64,000 nt of DNA from positions 3,534,001-3,598,000 of the forward strand of contig NZ_BAAAYL010000001.1 in NCBI RefSeq assembly GCF_039536205.1, in the 5' to 3' direction. The notes under the pieces were generated by a model, which was given only the letters and a program-made list of their open reading frames with translations, was not told where the DNA came from and made no database searches. A program made the translations under genes and the position numbers. This DNA comes from Streptomyces sannanensis. Its GTDB lineage: Bacteria; Actinomycetota; Actinomycetes; Streptomycetales; Streptomycetaceae. Position 1 is the first letter of the stretch, and each line of letters opens with the position of its first letter. This document shows positions 34,010-41,608 of this stretch, piece after piece.

Positions 34010-34185
34010 CCCAGACTTCGTCCGGGGGGACCCCCACGAGGGCGCGGCTGTGCCGACGGTCGACCACGCGGAGGAGCCGCATATCGATGCGGCCTCGGTC
34101 CCCCAGCTACCTCCCCCAGCTACCTCCCCCAGCCACCCCTGGGGGCACCCCCAGGGGTGCCCCCAGAGGTGCCCCCAGAGGTGCC
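34010..34185. repeat. Intergenic GC-rich repeat cluster (element F)
   Basis: A CCCCCAGACTTCGTCCGGGG hairpin followed by GGACCCCCAC lies at 34018-34037. Then come three CCCCCAG[C/C]ACCT-type units (34100-34135) and three AGGTGCCCCCAG-type units (34150-34180). The same units occur in elements A-D. Clear terminal inverted repeats were not found. It lies just downstream of the vWA gene. Confidence 0.7.
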
Positions 34186-34221
34186 GCCACTCCCTTTCGG
34201 TACAGCCGCGCCCCCTTCGGC

Positions 34222-36222
34222 TCACTCGCCGGCTGCCGCGTAGGCGGCGATCAGCCCCTTGTACAGCTCGGCGTCCTTCAGCTCCTTTGGAGCCGGGCCC
34301 GCGTGGAAGAACGCGACGTTCTCGGCGTCCAGCTTCCGGAGGAAGTCGAAGGCCTTGGCGTCGTGCTCACCGAACGCCACGAACTGCCAGAACAGCGGCC
34401 TGCCGGCCGCCTCGGCGAGGGCTTCCTTCGCCGGCTGCTTGGCATCGGGGGCGCCGTCCGTCTGGAAGACGACGAGGGCGGGCGCGTCCTGGTGGTGCTT
34501 CTCGTGATGCGCCACGACCTCCTCCACCGCGCGGTGGTAGCTCGTACGGCCCATGTGGCCGAGGCCCGCGTGCGCCGCGTCGATCCTGCCCTCGTAGTCG
34601 TCCAGGGAGATGTCGGCGGTGCCGTCGATGTCGGTCGAGAAGAACACGACGTGCACGGCGGCCTCGTCGTCGAGGTGCGCGGAGAGGGCGAGCACCCGGT
34701 CGGCGAGGTGCTGGGCGCTGCCGTCCTTGTAGTACGGCCGCATGGAGCCCGACCGGTCGAGGACCAGATACACGGTGGCCCGCGTCCCGCCGATCCCCTC
34801 CGCCTTCAGCACGCCCCCGGCCGCCTTGTACGCCCCGGCCAGCCCGGGCGCCCGCGACTTCACGCGTGCGGCGGAGTGAGCGGGCTTTCCGTCGCCGGAC
34901 CCGGCCGGCTCCGCCGGTGCGTCGGTGGCCGCCTCGTCCACGGCGGCCTGCGGTTCGTCCTCGGTGAGGGCCTCGGGCGCCTGCGGCGCGGCGGCTTCGA
35001 TCTCGGGCGACTGCTGCGCGGTGTCGGTGCCGACGGCTGACGTGCCGGACGTGTCGGCCAAGGCCACACCGGCGAGTGCCGCCGGTGCGCAGGCGGCGGC
35101 CTCGTCCGCCCGCGGCACGGGCTCGGTGGCCGCGGCGGCCTGCGGCACGGGCTCGGTGAGGGCCTCGGCCGCCTGCGGCGTCCGGTCGGGGGCGGAAGCG
35201 GTGCCGTCCGCTTCGGCCTGCGGCTCGTCCGCCGTGGGCTCCGCGGCTGCCTGTGCGGGGATGACCGGCTGCGGTGCGGGCTGCGGCTCGGGCGCTTCGC
35301 GCTCGGCCTCGGTCACGCCGGCCGGCTCCGTCGGTGCGTCGGTGACGGTCTCGTCCGAATGCAGCGCGGGCTCGGTGGCGGCCTCGGCCTGCGGCTGCTC
35401 GCTCCCTGCGGGCGCGTCCTCGGTGCTGGAGGAGGCCGCGTCCAGGTCGGTCACGTCTGCCTGCGCCGCAGGGTCGGCGGCGGCCGGCTGTTCGGCCTCG
35501 GGTTCCGCGGCTGCCTGTGCGGGGATGACCGCCAGCGGTGCGGGCTCTGCCCCGGGTGCTTCAGGTCCGGCCGGGGCGCCGGCGGGAGACGGATCGTCGG
35601 GGACCGCCTCGGCAACGCGACCGTTCGTGGCGGTCTCCTCGGTCTCGGCCTCGGCGGCCGGCTGAGTGAGGACGATGGCCCGCGGATCGTCGACGGACTC
35701 TGCCGCAGCCTCGGTGTTCGCCTGCGGATCGTCGGTCTCCGGGCCGCTCCGGCCGGCCCCCGCCGGCTCGGCGGAGGCGACGGCCGCGGGCTCGTGGTCG
35801 GCCGGTGCCGTGGTGGCCTCGGCCTCCGGCTGGGCCCGGGTGTCCGGCGCCTCGGCGTGCTCCGGGTCCGGGGCGGGGCGGGACTGGGAGGGAACCGTGG
35901 GGCGGGGGGTGTCGAACGCGGCCGACACCAGATCCGCGGCTGCCACCAGGTCCGAGGCCGCCGTGAGGTCGGAGGCCGCCGTGAGGTCGGAGGGCTGGGC
36001 CGGGACCGATGCGGCGCCGAGGCCGAAGGGCTGGGCCGGGACCGATGTGGCGCCGAGGTCGGCCGGCTGGGCCGGGACCGATGCGGCCACGGGCTCGATG
36101 AGGTCGGCCTGGGGCTGAATGTCAGGGGAGGGGGACTGTGCCGGAACGGGAGCCGCCGTCGACTCGACGCTCTCCGCTCGATCGCGTCCGAACACCTTGC
36201 GCAGCAAGCTCCGAATGCCCAT
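34222..36222 (-). CDS. vWA (TerF-like) domain protein with long disordered Ala/Pro/Glu-rich linker
   Basis: 666 residues. A basic start [18 protein letters not shown] is followed by about 440 residues rich in Ala, Pro, Glu and Gln. This linker includes imperfect repeats of SVPAQPxDLGA (about 47-85) and [10 protein letters not shown]. The C-terminal 180 residues are a von Willebrand A domain with the MIDAS motif DRSGSM ([17 protein letters not shown]), VVFFSTDID and [13 protein letters not shown]. The domain resembles the vWA-TerF group found with tellurite-resistance and stress genes, but no ter genes are nearby. ATG at 36222 behind AAAGGC; an upstream ATG at 36240 lacks a ribosome site. Cytosolic; function unknown. 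Confidence 0.87.
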   Translation of the reverse strand: MGIRSLLRKVFGRDRAESVESTAAPVPAQSPSPDIQPQADLIEPVAASVPAQPADLGATSVPAQPFGLGAASVPAQPSDLTAASDLTAASDLVAAADLVSAAFDTPRPTVPSQSRPAPDPEHAEAPDTRAQPEAEATTAPADHEPAAVASAEPAGAGRSGPETDDPQANTEAAAESVDDPRAIVLTQPAAEAETEETATNGRVAEAVPDDPSPAGAPAGPEAPGAEPAPLAVIPAQAAAEPEAEQPAAADPAAQADVTDLDAASSSTEDAPAGSEQPQAEAATEPALHSDETVTDAPTEPAGVTEAEREAPEPQPAPQPVIPAQAAAEPTADEPQAEADGTASAPDRTPQAAEALTEPVPQAAAATEPVPRADEAAACAPAALAGVALADTSGTSAVGTDTAQQSPEIEAAAPQAPEALTEDEPQAAVDEAATDAPAEPAGSGDGKPAHSAARVKSRAPGLAGAYKAAGGVLKAEGIGGTRATVYLVLDRSGSMRPYYKDGSAQHLADRVLALSAHLDDEAAVHVVFFSTDIDGTADISLDDYEGRIDAAHAGLGHMGRTSYHRAVEEVVAHHEKHHQDAPALVVFQTDGAPDAKQPAKEALAEAAGRPLFWQFVAFGEHDAKAFDFLRKLDAENVAFFHAGPAPKELKDAELYKGLIAAYAAAGE

Positions 36223-36404
36223 GGGCGAGGCCTTTCGCATGAGTTGGGTGCGATATTTGTCCGTACTGTCGGAAGTGTTCCGTGGCCAGTGGGGACACGT
36301 AAGGTTAGCGAGCCTGTCGCGCAAACTTGGGGAGGGGCGCGGGCACGGGCCAACTGCCTCCCCCGCGGCACTTCGTGCGCGGGAGTACCCCCATGCCGCC
36401 ACGC

Positions 36405-36426
36405 ATTCATGGCGTGTTCATCGCGA
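36405..36426 (+). promoter_or_regulatory. PHO-box-like direct repeat upstream of the PhoX-type phosphatase
   Basis: Two adjacent 11-nt units, ATTCATGGCGT and GTTCATCGCGA, share TTCAT..CG. Head-to-tail 11-nt units beginning GTTCA are the known binding pattern of PhoP in Streptomyces. They lie 91 bp before the phosphatase start. Confidence 0.5.
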
Positions 36427-36516
36427 TGCCCTCGCTCGGCCCGCGCCCGCCCCTAGCGTCACGCCTGTCACATTCGAGACGAATCCGAGAGATTCGATAC
36501 GCGCAGGGGGTACATC

Positions 36517-38586
36517 GTGCGCAAAATGCTGCCGCTGCTGAGCTCGCACGCCGGCGGGCGCTCCGCGCTGACCTGCCGTTACCGCTGTGGTGACGCATGC
36601 TTCCACGAGGTGCCGAACACCAGCGACAACGAGTACGTCGGCGACATCATCGCCGGTGCCCTGTCGCGCCGCTCCATGATGCGTGCCGCGGCTGTCGTGA
36701 CGGTCGCCGCGACCGCCGGCTCGGTGGTGGTCGGTCAGGGCGCCACGCCGGCCGAGGCCGCCACTCGCGAAGCGGCCGCCGGCTCGGCGGCCCGGTACCA
36801 GGACGGCGCCCGGGGTCTGCGTTTCACGCCGGTCGCGCCGAACACCGAGGACCGGGTGGTCGTGCCCGAGGGCTACGCCCAGGATGTGGTGATCCGCTGG
36901 GGCGACCCGGTCCTGCGGGGCGCCCCGGCCTTCGACTCCGAGAACCAGTCGGCCGCGGCGCAGGCCGCGCAGTTCGGCTACAACAACGACTTCCTGGCCC
37001 TGCTCCCGCTGCAGGGCGAGCACGGCCGTCAGGTCCTGGTCGCGAACCACGAGTACACCGACGAGAACCTGATGTTCCGGGGGTACGACCCGGCGAACCC
37101 TACCCGTGAGCAGGCCGAGATCGCCTGGGCCGCGCACGGCCTGTCGGTGGTCGTGGTCCAGGAGGACCGGAAGTCCGGAAAGCTGACCCCGGTCACCCGT
37201 CACCCCCTCAACCGCCGCCTCACCGCGATCAGCGAGTTCGAGCTCACCGGCCCGGCGGCAGGCAGCGACCTGCTGAAGACGTCCGCCGACCCGACCGGCA
37301 CCAAGGTCCTCGGCACGCTGAACAACTGCGCCGGCGGCACCACCCCGTGGGGCACCACGCTGCACGGCGAGGAGAACTTCAACCAGTACTTCGCCAACAG
37401 CGGCCGCCCGACCGACAAGCGCTACGGCATCGGCACCGGCGCCACCGAGCGCAAGTGGGAGCGCTTCGACAAGCGCTTCGACGTCGCGCAGGAGCCCAAC
37501 GAGGTGCACCGCTTCGGCTATGTCGTCGAGCTGGACCCGTACGACCCGCACTCCGTGCCGCGCAAGCGCACCGCGCTCGGCCGCTTCAAGCACGAGGGCG
37601 CGCAGCCGCGGCTGACGGCCGACGGCCGCCCGGTCGTCTACTCGGGCGACGACGAGCGCTTCGACTACTTCTACAAGTTCGTCTCGTCGAAGCGGATGAA
37701 GAAGGGCAACTCCCGCGCCGCCCGCGAGCACAACCTCACCCTCCTCGACGAGGGCACCCTCTACGTCGCCCAGCTGACCGGCGACAGCCCCGCCGCCGAG
37801 ATCGACGGCAGCGGAAAGCTGCCGAACGACGGCGAGTTCGACGGCAGCGGCGTGTGGATCCCCCTCGCCACCGCGGGCCCCGACGGCAAGAACGTCTCGC
37901 ATGTGCCCGGTATGACCGTCGAGGAGGTGTTCGTCTTCACCCGCCTGGCCGGTGACAAGGTGGGCGCCACGAAGATGGACCGCCCCGAGGACATCGAGCC
38001 GTCGCCGCGCAGCGGCCATGTGTACGTCGTCCTGACCAACAACACCAAGCGCGGCACCGCGGGCAGCGCCCCGGCCGACGAGGCCAACCCGCGCAACAAC
38101 AACAAGCACGGCCACATCCTGGAGCTGGCCGAGCATGGGGACGACCCGGCGGCCGACGGCTTCGCGTGGCGGCTCTTCCTGGTCGCGGGCGACCCGAACG
38201 ACCCGGCCACCTACTTCGCGGGCTTCCCGAAGGACAAGGTCAGCCCCATCTCCTGCCCCGACAACGTCGCCTTCGACCCGCACGGCAACCTGTGGATCTC
38301 GACGGACGGCAACCAGCTCGGCTCGCACGACGGCCTGTTCGGCGTGGCGACTCACGGTGAGCGGCGCGGTGAGCTGAAGCAGTTCCTGACGGTTCCGACG
38401 GGTGCCGAGACCTGCGGTCCGGTCATCCAGGACCGCCGGGTGCTCGTCGCCGTGCAGCATCCGGGCGAGCTCGACGGGGCCTCCGTCGAGCACCCGGCGT
38501 CCGTCTGGCCGGACGGACCGGGGAAGATCGTGCGCCCGGCCGTCGTCGCGGTGTGGCGCGAGGACGGCAACGGCGTCGGCCTCTAG
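36517..38586 (+). CDS. Tat-exported PhoX-type alkaline phosphatase (DUF839 family)
   Basis: 689 residues. A long N-terminal part leads to a twin-arginine signal (LSRRSMMRAAAVVTVAATAGSVVV, Arg51-Arg52), so it is folded and metallated before export. The mature protein has the PhoX/DUF839 propeller motifs: FGYNNDFLALLPL, VANHEYTDENLMF, CAGGTTPWGTTLHGEENFNQYF (metal site Glu/Glu), RFDYFYKFVSS, MDRPEDIEPSPRSGHVYVVLTNN, and PDNVAFDPHGNLWISTDGNQ. PhoX enzymes use Ca/Fe and release phosphate from esters at the cell surface. GTG at 36517 follows AGGGGG. The PHO-box-like repeat upstream supports phosphate control. Confidence 0.9.
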   Translation: MRKMLPLLSSHAGGRSALTCRYRCGDACFHEVPNTSDNEYVGDIIAGALSRRSMMRAAAVVTVAATAGSVVVGQGATPAEAATREAAAGSAARYQDGARGLRFTPVAPNTEDRVVVPEGYAQDVVIRWGDPVLRGAPAFDSENQSAAAQAAQFGYNNDFLALLPLQGEHGRQVLVANHEYTDENLMFRGYDPANPTREQAEIAWAAHGLSVVVVQEDRKSGKLTPVTRHPLNRRLTAISEFELTGPAAGSDLLKTSADPTGTKVLGTLNNCAGGTTPWGTTLHGEENFNQYFANSGRPTDKRYGIGTGATERKWERFDKRFDVAQEPNEVHRFGYVVELDPYDPHSVPRKRTALGRFKHEGAQPRLTADGRPVVYSGDDERFDYFYKFVSSKRMKKGNSRAAREHNLTLLDEGTLYVAQLTGDSPAAEIDGSGKLPNDGEFDGSGVWIPLATAGPDGKNVSHVPGMTVEEVFVFTRLAGDKVGATKMDRPEDIEPSPRSGHVYVVLTNNTKRGTAGSAPADEANPRNNNKHGHILELAEHGDDPAADGFAWRLFLVAGDPNDPATYFAGFPKDKVSPISCPDNVAFDPHGNLWISTDGNQLGSHDGLFGVATHGERRGELKQFLTVPTGAETCGPVIQDRRVLVAVQHPGELDGASVEHPASVWPDGPGKIVRPAVVAVWREDGNGVGL

Positions 38587-38593
38587 GAGACCG

Positions 38594-38691
38594 ATGAAGA
38601 TCTTGCTCCGGCCGCCTGACTCGCCCCGGATTGCCAGTAAATGTCAATCGCCATGAACCGGTGCAAGCCGGGCGCGATTCCAAGATCTTCA
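38594..38691. other. Structured intergenic segment with perfect 11-bp inverted ends
   Basis: TGAAGATCTTG (38594-38604) and CAAGATCTTCA (38681-38691) are perfect inverted copies 76 bp apart. Between them are nested pairs GATTG/CAATC and CCGG...CCGG. It could fold as a multibranched RNA terminator, or be a small inserted element. It directly precedes element C. Confidence 0.5.
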
Positions 38692-38700
38692 GGACACTCC

Positions 38701-38961
38701 TAGTGCCGCGACCGGCACGGTCTGCCCGTCAAGGAGCGGCGTCCGGTGCGTGCGATCGCAAGACGGCCGAAGACCCTCGTAGCAGCGTTACTCGGGTTTT
38801 CGGCCAACGCGGCGATCGTGCGTGCCCGGGGGCACCCCGGGGGCACCCCGGGGGCACCCTGGGGGCACCCCCAGCGGTAGCTGGGGGAGGTAGCTGGGGG
38901 AGGTAGCTGGGGGAGGTAGCTGGGGGAGCGTCGCGACGGGGCAGACGTTGCCGGGAGGGGC
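38701..38961. mobile_element. MITE-like element C
   Basis: About 261 bp, starting TAGTGCCGCGACCGGCACGG and ending with the inverted GCAGACGTTGCCGGGAGGGGC. The interior matches element D over about 130 bp, for example CGTCAAGGAGCGGCGTCCGG and GGCCGAAGACxCTCGTAGCAG. Four GGTAGCTGGGGGA units and four GGGGGCACCCC-type units (38826-38936) make it longer than D. No plausible gene. Confidence 0.78.
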
Positions 38962-38986
38962 GCGGAGCCCCGACCGACGGACAGGC

Positions 38987-39952
38987 CTAAAGGCCCGCCT
39001 GTTCGTGGTACTTGGTGAACTGCTCGCCCGGATCCCCTGTGTACGACCAGGGGATCCGGGCGGCCCGCTTTCCGAGCAGTCGGAACAGCTCACCGGCCTG
39101 CTCCGCCAGCCCCGCCTGACAGGCGGCGTGCGTCAGATAGTTCAGCTCGCCGACCTCCTGGGGCGGCACCTGCTCCTCGGTCACGCGCCGGCCGATCCAC
39201 CACTCCCAGCTGCGCCGTACCTCCGTCACCGCCAACTCGTGGTTCCAGTGCCGGACGAAGCCGCGCACCGGCCGGCCCTTGGCCGCCTCGGCGACGTACC
39301 GGTACTCCTCGACCCGGGCGATCTGTACCAGCACCGGCAGCGGGGATCCGGGCGGTGCGGCCCCCGCCGCGTCGCGCGCGAAGTCGTACATCGTGCCGTG
39401 CGTGCCGTGCCAGCGGGCCGAGAAGTAGCGCAGCATCTGCACATGGGCCTCCATGTTGTACGGGTCCCGCTGCCGCAGCTCGTCCCACCAGTCGCGCAGT
39501 TCACGCCGGCCGACCCCGCCGGAGCGCAGCCGGGCCACGGTCAGCAGGGAGACCCAGGGCATCGGATCGGCGGGGGCCGCGTCCGCTGCGGCGAGACAGG
39601 CCATGACGGCCACGTCGAGGCTGTCGCGGTCCACTTCGGCGCCGCGCCCGGCGGCGATGGCCTGGTTGAAGATCCGTACGACCTCGAGGGCGGCTCTCAG
39701 CACCGCGGCGTCCGCGCTGTCCGGTTCCGCGGCCCGCCAGACCTCCATGGCGGAGCCGTCCGCGGCGGCCTCGGCGAGCAGCCGGATCCGGTGCGTGCGC
39801 AGCGGCCAGTCGTCGCCGGTGGCCCTCAGCAGGTCACGTACGCCCTGCCAGCGGCCGATGGCGATGTCGTGCCGTGCCTCGGTGAGCGGGCGGTCGCCGA
39901 AGTCGGGGTCGAAGACGGGGGTGAAGCGGCTGGAGTGGCGGCGTGCGGCCAT
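38987..39952 (-). CDS. Conserved hypothetical protein, TPR-like helical repeats
   Basis: 321 residues, no signal peptide or membrane segment, rich in Trp, Arg and Ala. The sequence is a chain of helical pairs (LTEARHDIAIGRWQGVRDLLRATGDDWPLRTHRIRLLAEA; MPWVSLLTVARLRSGGVGRRELRDWWDELRQRDPYNMEAHVQMLRYFSARWHG; AVTEVRRSWEWWIGRR) resembling a tetratricopeptide-type scaffold. Codon use and length support a real gene. It shares orientation with the APC permease (gap 19 bp), so it is probably co-transcribed downstream of it. I do not recognise a specific function. Confidence 0.75.
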   Translation of the reverse strand: MAARRHSSRFTPVFDPDFGDRPLTEARHDIAIGRWQGVRDLLRATGDDWPLRTHRIRLLAEAAADGSAMEVWRAAEPDSADAAVLRAALEVVRIFNQAIAAGRGAEVDRDSLDVAVMACLAAADAAPADPMPWVSLLTVARLRSGGVGRRELRDWWDELRQRDPYNMEAHVQMLRYFSARWHGTHGTMYDFARDAAGAAPPGSPLPVLVQIARVEEYRYVAEAAKGRPVRGFVRHWNHELAVTEVRRSWEWWIGRRVTEEQVPPQEVGELNYLTHAACQAGLAEQAGELFRLLGKRAARIPWSYTGDPGEQFTKYHEQAGL

Positions 39953-39971
39953 CGGTGTTCCGCCTCTCGGA

Positions 39972-41453
39972 TCAGAAGTCTGTGGGGTGGCCGTGGTCGC
40001 CGTACACGGGCTGTCCCGGGGTCGGCATCCTGTCCGCGCGGGCGTCCTGGACCATGAGCGCGCGGCTGGCGTCGAGCTTCGCCGGGCGGTAGTACTCGCT
40101 GCCCTTCCGCCAGTACACGAGCATCGGGACCAGGCCGAGGGCCAGCCCGCCGATGCCGATGACGACGGCGGTGTCGCTGAGCGCGCTGAGCGACACGAAG
40201 AAGACCCAGAACATGAAGAGCGAGCCGAGCAGTGGCCAGGCCCCGCCGAAGACGAAGTCGCTGACGGAGGTCAGCAGCGTACGGCGGTAGGCGACGATGA
40301 CGGCGAGGCCCGCGAGCCCGTAGTAGAAGGCGATCTGGAAGCCGATGGCCTCGACCGCGTGGTCGAGGATCTCGCTCACCGAGCCGAGCGAGCCGAACGC
40401 GGCGAACAGCGCGAGGGTGGCGACACCGACCGAGACGATCGCGACCCAGGGGGTGTTCCAGCGGGAGTGCACCTTGCCGAGCGCGGCGGGCATCGTACGG
40501 TCGCGGCCCATCGCGAACAGTGAGCGGGTGATCTGGATGAGGGCGGTCTCCAGGGTCGCGACGGTGGACAGCACCACCGCGAGGGTCATCAGCTTTCCGC
40601 CGACGCCCGGCCAGAGCTCCTCGCCCAGCGCGGCGAGCACATTGGCGCCGTTCTCGTCGATCTGTTCGGCGGACAGGATGATGTTCACGGCGATGGTGAA
40701 CACCTCGAAGAGGAGGAAGACGATCCCTACTCCGACCAGCGCTGCGAACCCGGCGGTCCTGCGGCTGTTCCTGGTCTCCTCGCTGAGGTTGCTGGTGATG
40801 TCCCAGCCCCAGTAGTAGAACGCGGCGATCAGCGTGCCGGTGGCGAAGCCGGAGACCCCGTCGAAGTGGCCGAAGCCGAGCCAGGACCAGTCGAAGGCGT
40901 TGGCCGAGCCGCCGTGGAAGACCGCGAGCAGCGCGAAGAGGAGCAGGATCGCCAGCTCCACGCCGGACATGATCAGCTGGGCGCGTACGGTCAGCCGGGC
41001 GCCGCCGAGCACGACCAGCAGCATCACCAGGAACCAGACGGCGCCGACCGCGGAGGCCAGCACCGTGTTCTCGGCGAGGCCGGGGTCGAACAGGGAGAGG
41101 GTGAGCGCGCCCGCCGGAAGCGAACCGGCCACCATGAAGATCGTCGCGGCCACCACCAGGGCCCAGCCGGACAGGAACCCGAGGAAGGGGTGGAGGGTGC
41201 GGGCCACCCAGGAGTAGCTGGCGCCCGCGTTGACGTCGATCCTGCCGAGCCGGCCGAATGCCAGGACGATGCCGAGCATGGGTATCGCGCAGTACAGCAG
41301 GGCCGCGGGACTGGCCAGGCCGGCCGCGCCGACGAGCACGGCGGTGGTCGCGGTGAGCGAGTAGGCCGGGGCGCTGCCGGCGACCGCCATCACGATGGTG
41401 TCGAACGTCGAGAGGACGTTCGGCTGGAGACCGCGGCCGGCGCTGTTGCTCAT
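39972..41453 (-). CDS. APC-family amino acid/amine permease
   Basis: 493 residues with about 12 membrane helices. The APC start is FDTIVMAVAGSAPAYSLTATTAVLVGAAG. GASYSWVARTLHPFLGFLSGW fits the TM3 family pattern and YYWGWDITSNLSEETRNSRRTAG the TM6 region and following loop. It probably imports an amino acid or polyamine by proton symport; the substrate is unknown. ATG at 41453; an upstream GTG at 41465 is possible. A MarR-like palindrome lies upstream at 41533-41549. Confidence 0.88.
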   Translation of the reverse strand: MSNSAGRGLQPNVLSTFDTIVMAVAGSAPAYSLTATTAVLVGAAGLASPAALLYCAIPMLGIVLAFGRLGRIDVNAGASYSWVARTLHPFLGFLSGWALVVAATIFMVAGSLPAGALTLSLFDPGLAENTVLASAVGAVWFLVMLLVVLGGARLTVRAQLIMSGVELAILLLFALLAVFHGGSANAFDWSWLGFGHFDGVSGFATGTLIAAFYYWGWDITSNLSEETRNSRRTAGFAALVGVGIVFLLFEVFTIAVNIILSAEQIDENGANVLAALGEELWPGVGGKLMTLAVVLSTVATLETALIQITRSLFAMGRDRTMPAALGKVHSRWNTPWVAIVSVGVATLALFAAFGSLGSVSEILDHAVEAIGFQIAFYYGLAGLAVIVAYRRTLLTSVSDFVFGGAWPLLGSLFMFWVFFVSLSALSDTAVVIGIGGLALGLVPMLVYWRKGSEYYRPAKLDASRALMVQDARADRMPTPGQPVYGDHGHPTDF

Positions 41454-41494
41454 CGCTGTTCTCACTGCTTCCCGAAGTGCGCCGCGCGAGGCAC

Positions 41495-41549
41495 GACATG
41501 TGGCGGCATGTCAGAAGGTCCGTGCGCATATTAGCTGCATAAGGCAACT
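41495..41549 (-). promoter_or_regulatory. Two palindromes upstream of the APC permease
   Basis: GACATGTGGCGGCATGTC (41495-41512) is a perfect inverted repeat with 6-bp arms. AGCTGCATAAGGCAACT (41533-41549) has 6-bp arms with one mismatch around ATAAG and resembles MarR-family sites of the AGTTGC-N5-GCAACT type. No MarR gene is in the window. Confidence 0.5.
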
Positions 41550-41608
41550 CTCAGGGGGGATCGTCGAGATCAATCCGATGGGCGCGAAGTGCTCCGGGCG
41601 GCAGCCGG

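Noticed and set aside
34222..36222. Tellurite-resistance (ter) system from the vWA domain
   Set aside because: No TerD/TerZ-type calcium-binding proteins or other ter genes lie within the window.
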